Assembly: GCA_027576995.1 (NCBI GenBank)
Contig: JANBQC010000248.1
Location: 1-39,136, forward strand
DNA length: 39,136 bases
Origin: Dimargaris cristalligena
Taxonomy: Eukaryota > Kickxellomycota > Dimargaritomycetes > Dimargaritales > Dimargaritaceae
Direction: 5' to 3'
Position 1 is the stretch's first letter. Every line of letters begins with the position of its first letter. The notes beneath the pieces are model-generated. The model was not told the DNA's origin and ran no database searches. It saw only the letters and a list, made by a program, of their open reading frames with translations. Positions 32,301-39,136 of the stretch are shown here, piece by piece. The translations under genes and the position numbers were made by a program.

Positions 32301-35300
32301 AAAATAAAATAAAAGAAGTTCAATGAGAGGAACTTCACCGACCGGACTGGGAAATCTGTACTTCGGCAATTCCAAAGTGTCTCTTTCGCCATAGTAAAGA
32401 GGCAAACATAACCCATGAAAGAGTTGGCAGTAGTGGAGGAAAGAGGGCGGACTTATCATGCCTTAAGCAAATGGCGAATGTATCTCTCCTCTATTCATTA
32501 GAAGGGTCACTGTTGACGTCGCTGCTGTTATTATTACCCTTGCTTTTTCATATTGTCCTACCCTGGCCAGTGCAATTCACTGATGCCGAGTTGAAGGATA
32601 CAAAGCAGTGGGTAGCAAAATATCAGCGGCATTAACCTGGCATACATGTGCGAGCAGTTGATACCCAAACCCGGCTCATACATGGTGGGAGTGTGTGTAG
32701 GATGGACAAGGCTAGTATAATGTAACGATGCCTGTCTGTCTCTCGCTTGCAGAACCTCATCTATTTAGAATAAATTGGTCGGGGTGGTGGTTGCATTTTT
32801 TTCGTCACCTCAGCTGACTAGATGATATCAGCTCCCGGCCAGCCAAACTGTTCAAGTGTATCTCTTTTGTTGGTCCATGATCTTTCATCTTAATTATATT
32901 TGACTTGTTGATTACAGGCTGTTGCAAAAATATATTGTTTACCGATATGTCGACTCCCAGTCGATCTTTAATGACTCGGCATACACATATAAATACATGT
33001 GGGTTTACACCTACATAATCAATTAGGGGGTGGGGAGTCAGGTTCTAACTGATTTATGCCAAAATCTATTGAAAATTATATATTTGATTTAGTCTAGAAA
33101 GTTGTAAAGAAGTTCACCAGGGTTTAAGTCATGTTGCTCATTGTACAGCTATATATAAGTTTAGCAACTAAACTCTTCTATTGTGGCATTAAAATGGGGG
33201 TGCGTAGCTCTGGATACCCTGGCGTTTGTGGGTCCAGGATCCCTTATAGGAGCTAATGCCTGATAATCAATCACTCAGTTGCCAAACTAAACCAGGGCAT
33301 TGAGACATGCAGTTGAGTAACAGATGCCACCCCTGGTCGATTAGCACAGTAAACGGACAACATCGGCTAATAGGCCCATAGTTGCTACATAATTTTCGTT
33401 GATTAACCACCTAGCTTACGTTGGTGATAAGTGAAGTGATGATCGCATTGAATCGCCAAGTAAATCGAATAAAGCCTTCCACCAGTACTTATAGAAGTTT
33501 GGATGGAGCAGTCAGACCCCTTTACTGTAAAACAGTATAGTCTGGTTGAATTGTTACCGAATCCGTTAATGATATCATAACTAACCCTACTAACGTGGCT
33601 CTCGTCAGACAATACCGAGTCGCATATTTCCGGTTGATTTTGGTGGGTATTGGCGAGCATAGATATTCCGTTTAGGGTATGTCGAAGTGACAATGTAAAT
33701 TGTTTTTCTAAACCGGTCGACAGAAGCCATTTGACTTAAAGGACGTCTATCGACGCACAGTTAATTCAATTACTTTTTCTTTTCGGCGAAAATTTCACCC
33801 ACCTGACTATCCTTTAAAAATATCCTAAATATTACCCCATCATCCTGGGCTAATCCTCGTTAGGTTTTGGAAAGTCTTAAAGCTAGGAAAGTCCATACGG
33901 CGTTGCGTGCGCTTAATGTATGTATACTCTATTTAAATTGCGCCATTGTATTCCGGTAGGAATTAATTGGTCGTCTGGGCTGTGCCCAGTAGTCGGAAGC
34001 GTTGCACTAGGGGGAGGTGGCCAACCAATGCTACTCCATGCGCACGGTATTCTTGGCAATCCTACCTTGTGACCATGCGATATTCACAGTCTTGAGATTG
34101 ACCTCCCCCCATTTCGCTTTCTCTTATTCTTTCGTCATTTCACAGGAAGCCCTTTTAAATAGTCGGTATGCCAACCAAAACACCATTAAGATATCAAATC
34201 CTTTTAGACCGGGTGCCTCGATTTATTATAAACGTATATAGGCCGCTCAATTCCAATCCACCTCTTCTCCGCTACAGCGCATCCGTTTAGCGGATGACCA
34301 AATGATGCTGATTGATTAGAAGCAAGTCACTGGTTGTACACTCTCGCCCTTTTGGAATCCTACCGGGGAATGGAAATGGGTAGACCGGCAGTCACTTGGG
34401 CAATGTAAAATGTAATATTTTAGTTCCGATATTTACTTACGGTGCTGAAATATGAAAGGTGCCTTTTTCGACTCAGGGGATGATTTAGTTGAAAGTATAT
34501 TACGTTGTAAAGCAAACAGGGTAAAATACCCATAGTAATACCCGCCTTTCTTCACCATTGTAAGCCACCGAAGGCTTGGAACTACTATGTCCAAATCACG
34601 AAGCAATCCGTTAAAGCCATTGGTCCAGCCGGGCCTGGGACTCGGGCGCCTTGTATATTTCAATGGTATTGGGATAATAGGATATTATACGCAATTGTAG
34701 TCTACACCTTACCACCTGGCACCGTATTCCCCTGGAGCTAGAATACATCAGCCCACGCCCATTCCCACCCGTCACGCGGGATACTGCCACTTTCAGTCCG
34801 GCTGAACGCTCCTTCATGAATCCGGATTTAGGGTCTGTATGGGTCCGATTATAGCAGCTCGACCACGACAGCTCAAGGAATGTAGAGACAGCGAGTTTCC
34901 ACGCTGCAAAAGGGCTATCCCTGTGACCCCTGCCGCCCCCTGAACCACCACCACCACCTCTCATCTAACCAGTCTGACCACCTGTATATTACTTCACTTT
35001 GCTGCACCCTATACGCCATTCCATTGTCCTGGAACTGGCCACCTTAAACCACCTCAGGCTAACTGCAGTACGTCAGAGAAAAGAGGGGAATACGGGGTGG
35101 GTGGATGTCAATGAGAGGGGTGCAAATTAGTGTTAAGCAACCAGTCACACCTAACATGGAGGTGGTTCCAACATGTTGCATAGGGGGATTCGTGATCACC
35201 TGTAAAACAAGGCTGGTGTGGGATACATGGGCACACGGAGAAGGGCGATGAGTATGGTCCTTAATGGTTAGTTGGTTGATTAGCTTCCGGTGTTTTAGTA

Positions 35301-38300
35301 TATTGCATCGCTCATACGTTGCTGATCGCATCAGAAGGTCCATTAACCGACCGATAATAGCTGATATGGGTTGCCTATTTCTCCTTCACAGTCATACTTG
35401 CTACTACATGCCGCCGCGTAAATGTTGCACTGAGGGAAGGATGATGCTGAAACTCAGGTCGCCGGTTCACATGAAATGGTTGGGAAGACGTCTCTATCCC
35501 ACCCCCTCTCATATTTTTTTAACTGTTATTTTGGGCGTCTAGACTAGTTGGTGAGTTCAGTGAAGGGGGGTGGGGGTTTCAACATCCGGCACCGACGGCT
35601 CCATTCATCCAATCGAGTACCCGCCGATAATGCGCCATTTCCCTAAAAGCTAGTCCCCTGGTCAGGCCGATTCACCTGGCTGGCTTCTTTACTGCAAGTC
35701 GTACACTGGGTCCGTGAGAGGTGTTCACACACTCGCACCCAATTGCGCCCTTCAGACATACACCTGTGCAGCTTGACCACCGGACTGGGGTAATGAAGTT
35801 CTATGTAATTCCTGGGGAGGGGGTGAGGAGGACATCGGGAACCATCGGAGTCCGCTATACCCTTCCTCCCGCCCGTTGCGGCCGCTTCTCGTTCACTCTA
35901 TCTCTTCATCGCTAATAAACAATGGGTTCGTTTCATTGCTAGCCGATGGCTACTATTCGCCGAAGTTCCCACCCGAGGCGTGTCAGCTGTGTATGTTTGC
36001 TTATTTGTGCCGAGAAGCGTCCTTCTTTTCTCAACACCGCCACTTCTTTTACCTTGGCCCAGTAATGCGCCCCATTACCAGGATGCACTCCAGGGCCATT
36101 CAGCGGACTGTACGGGGAGAGGTAGAGGTGGCCAGGACACTAGTCCCCGCGACTCTGAATGCATTGAATAAAATACTTGGAGTTCCATTGGCTTCCATTG
36201 TGACTTGCCACTGAACTTGGGAGGATGAGGGTGGTTTCCGTTTTGGGGTGGTGATGCAGCGAAGCCAGGTCATGTGTCCTACTTTAATGACACTCTAGGA
36301 ATGAATATGTACTGTTCTATACACTGGGTGAAACACACATATCTGTTGCTTTAACAACTTTGTTGACTGTCTATGCATTCACTTCACCTCACGGGTTCCC
36401 GTAGGATAATCGTCATTCGGCCAACAATGTCCCCCACACACAATCCCAGCCCACACCCGCCTAATGGTTCGTTTTCTTTTTGTTGCGCCATATCCACCCC
36501 CCCAGTGGGTACATCCCTAATAGGCGTGACTTACCCCGTTTGGTCGTGTTTTAAGGCCTTTATTGATACTGGTGGACATTGTGACCACTAATGCAATCAT
36601 CAACAGTCCCAACATTTACATTTACATTCACATTCCTTCACTCACCCCTCGTTTTTTTTTACTCACACGCATCCATCAGTGAACTCAAACTTGCCTATAG
36701 ACCACTAAAAAACCCACCGGGGATGGGGCAATCCGTTAGGTCCATGTCGTCACTAATGAGAACATATGGAAAACATTGGCTGGGAACCCCGAACGAAAAA
36801 ATGTTTATTTCTGAAAGGGGCTGATGGCAATTGAGCGGGCAGCTCTCCTACACATCCCAATCCAACGATCAATCGTGGGAGCGGCGATAAGATGGAATAC
36901 AAAACCCACCGTCTTCACAATTGGACCCGCCCACTGGGTTTGTTGCTTGGTACGTGGGGAGGGTGTATTTAAAACCCCATTTACATGTACCCAAAGCCGA
37001 ATCAGTCGATTCCTCCTAGGACAATAACAGTCCTACTCACCTGGCCCTCCACCACCTCTGCTATTCGAGGAATACCTCCAGTTCATTAACCCATTGAGGC
37101 AGGGTGTGACTTGAGACAAAACACTAATTTCCCTCACTCGGTCAGTTACAGTCGAGTCATTTATTATTACAATCGGAATATCTTCTTAGAGGGCGGGCTA
37201 ATACTGGTCATACGGGGGTTTTTATTTACCATTGTTGTTACTTCCATATTGGCATACTATACTCCTCCACTGTATTTGGCTATGCTCGGTTTAATTCGAG
37301 ATTACGGGCTTCCGGGTCTTAATTCCCATACAGCCATTGTTTTAAGGACATGCATGGCCGGGAAAATGTTTCAAGCTGGCAATGACAACTCGCTTACGGC
37401 ATTTCAGTAATATAGTATATTCCCGCCCTACTATCCACTATATTCCGGCGGAATTGGTCAAGACCCCCTCCCTACACTCGGTCGTAATTCCGTATATGGA
37501 GGAGTGTCAATAACTATTTAAACAATTAAGTACACAATTTAGCACTGTCATATATTTTATCCTTCCTCTAGACCATCGGTACAGCGGTCTAGTCTATTGG
37601 GTATAGTATCATGATATCAAATACCAGGAAAAATCGACCTTTCCTATAATAATATTCTCGTTAAATACTGTTGCGCCTTACTTGCATTTTTGGCCAGTTA
37701 AACAGCCTTGCTTCAGAATCGTTGGTCTTAAGAACTTCCCCGCATACTTGGTATTTCCTAATGTCGTAGGTTATTGGTTTCCCAAAAGAGACAATCCTAT
37801 TTTCGGGATCCGCGTCAATATGGAAGAACAATTAACGTCTCCATTTCATCTCAGTTAGATGTATTCTATAGTAGTTTCATGCCAGGCACTGGTGGTGGTG
37901 TTTACCAAGTTGGCCATTATACCACCTGTACGCCTTATCTAGGCCATTAAATGCTAGCTACAAAGACTGAGGCTTCGTTCCAGATTGGTATCTACCCTAT
38001 CGTAATAAATTCACTGGGTCCCTCAAGTCGATAGTAAAATATCAACCTGTATTTGACCCTTCCAACGTTGGACAGGATGGTGTATTTGGGTCTTTAAATT
38101 AAGGGACATACCAATGGATCATTTCGAGATAATTAGTCCTCCGAATAATGTGCCTTCAGAGCAATGTGTAAGGCGGGGCAGGTATACTAGATTATTGACA
38201 ATAACGGTGGCCTTATTTTATAATCGAGGAGCTTAATAGAGAAATCCGATTATTGCCGATATTGATATTTGATAATTGTGAAATATATTTCCGACTTAGT

Positions 38301-38804
38301 AATATTGTAGCTGGGTGCTAGCATGCCAATGCTTTGCCAACCGAATACATATAAAAATAAAATGGCATTCATTTCACCTGGCGAAATAACTATATAGATG
38401 CAGTTAATAAAACTCGGATCTTCATTTTAATTCTGGCCCAAAGTTTTGGCTTAATAAAATAACCAATACAAGTAACATGAAGTTGTCAAACTTGAAATAT
38501 AGACTAGGATATAGATTAAGACCAGCACATCAATTAAATATAAACCACTAATGAACTGATGATGTATACCAAGTGGTGAACTCAAAATTATACACTAGAT
38601 TGCAAGTCCTACCTATCCCTCACTCTATACCTGACACAAAAAATACTATTACTAAAAGCCCAATCTCATTAATTATAGGAAATTATAAAGTTTTGTTGGC
38701 TTATTCCATATGGAAAAGTTCTTAAGTCTATATTAATTCTGGATAATCTTTTATATTGAGTCTTCAGCAAAATCTAAGTAGGGATTTTGTTAGGTATTAT
38801 TGTA

Positions 38805-39136
38805 TGTCACCTAGGTTAGCCACTCTTAGTCTATTAAGAGTCCTATGGATATGCTTCTAATGGTAGGCAGGGCTTAGACTTGGCTAAGTGGGCTACTAGT
38901 GTTAGGTATAGGGTATGGTACTAACTAATAGAGGCTTCAGTAGGTATATGTAAGGGACATGCAGTCAGTATACTTACTAGTCAGTACAAGGGGGATGAGT
39001 ATATAAAGAGTTTATTGGAGTAAACTAAGGGGTAAGAAATAAGCTAAGGAATTTAACTGGTTGTGGTGAACTTACCACATTTTTTACCTACTTTTATTTT
39101 TTATCTATTTTTCGCACTTATCGGAAGTATGCCCCT
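38805..39136 (-). mobile_element. LTR fragment related to the solo LTR at 635-1216, cut by the window edge
   Basis: On the minus strand, 39055-38805 aligns with 968-1216 from ATTCCTTAGCTTATT to CCTAGGTG, including AATAAACTC, ATATACTCA and CTAACACTAGTAGC. It ends in an intact TGACA, the expected partner of TGTCA. The five bases outside this end (38800-38804, TTGTA) would be one half of a target duplication; the other half is off the window. Bases 39056-39136 do not resemble the left LTR, so the two share R/U5-like sequence but differ in U3, or belong to related subfamilies. Whether an internal retrotransposon region follows cannot be seen. Confidence 0.72.

Larger units (their letters stand above)
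25070..38804. other. 13.7-kb stretch without a supportable gene
   Basis: Both strands carry many open frames of 60-154 codons and scattered GTAAGT or GTGAGT donors, at about the frequency expected by chance. Stretches that look somewhat more coding include 31050-31202 plus (ends in a GTAAGG donor), 29819-29955 minus (between TAG and GTAGGT), 34440-34620 minus (ends in GTAAGTAA), 35936-36210 plus and 37111-37407 plus. None shows a family I recognise. From about 37,400 the sequence becomes AT-rich, like the left flank of the window. Confidence 0.4.

Noticed and set aside
33403..33693. LSDESHVS in a minus-strand frame resembles the first Asp motif of a Tc1 transposase.
   Set aside because: No other transposase motif follows at the right distance and there are no inverted repeats nearby.

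Overview
The window looks like nuclear DNA of a fungus, probably an early-diverging (non-Dikarya) lineage. The evidence is a eukaryotic tRNA-Ala followed directly by a T-run terminator, a Tc1-type transposon, a Ty3-like solo LTR, a Ran1/Pat1-type protein kinase (a fungal family) and a serine-rich protein with CDK-type sites that resembles the Whi5/Nrm1 group of G1/S repressors. The lineage call is an inference from gene content. Both window ends lie in or near repeats, so the window may be a whole assembly contig.

Layout. 1-110: tRNA-Ala(AGC). 574-2504: a Tc1-like element with 26-bp terminal inverted repeats and a dead minus-strand transposase (two in-frame stops, one frameshift). A 582-bp solo LTR with a 5-bp target duplication sits inside it. 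2693-4646: a gene for a predicted secreted C2H2 zinc-finger protein (3024-3755), split by one in-frame TAG and bracketed by two direct copies of a ~144-bp MITE-like repeat. A third, inverted copy lies at 24926-25069. 6076-7686: minus-strand serine-rich protein, a Whi5-like candidate whose first exon is not resolved. 7.8-13.4 kb: non-coding DNA with microsatellites and a 25-bp minisatellite. 13406-15052: minus-strand Ran1-like kinase, preceded by about 1.5 kb of CT-rich (sense strand) sequence and a strong minus-strand TATA box near 16550. 16.6-38.8 kb: more than 20 kb in which I could not support any gene. 38805-39136: a second LTR relative, inverted relative to the first and cut by the window edge.

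Functionally, the two best protein genes both look like cell-cycle decision regulators: a candidate G1/S repressor, and a kinase whose fission-yeast relative blocks mating and meiosis. They lie about 5.7 kb apart on the same strand. That they act together is only a suggestion. The left 5 kb is a transposon graveyard around a fast-changing small secreted zinc-finger gene.

Limits: gene ends, introns and family assignments were read by eye. No database search, splice predictor or RNA data was available.
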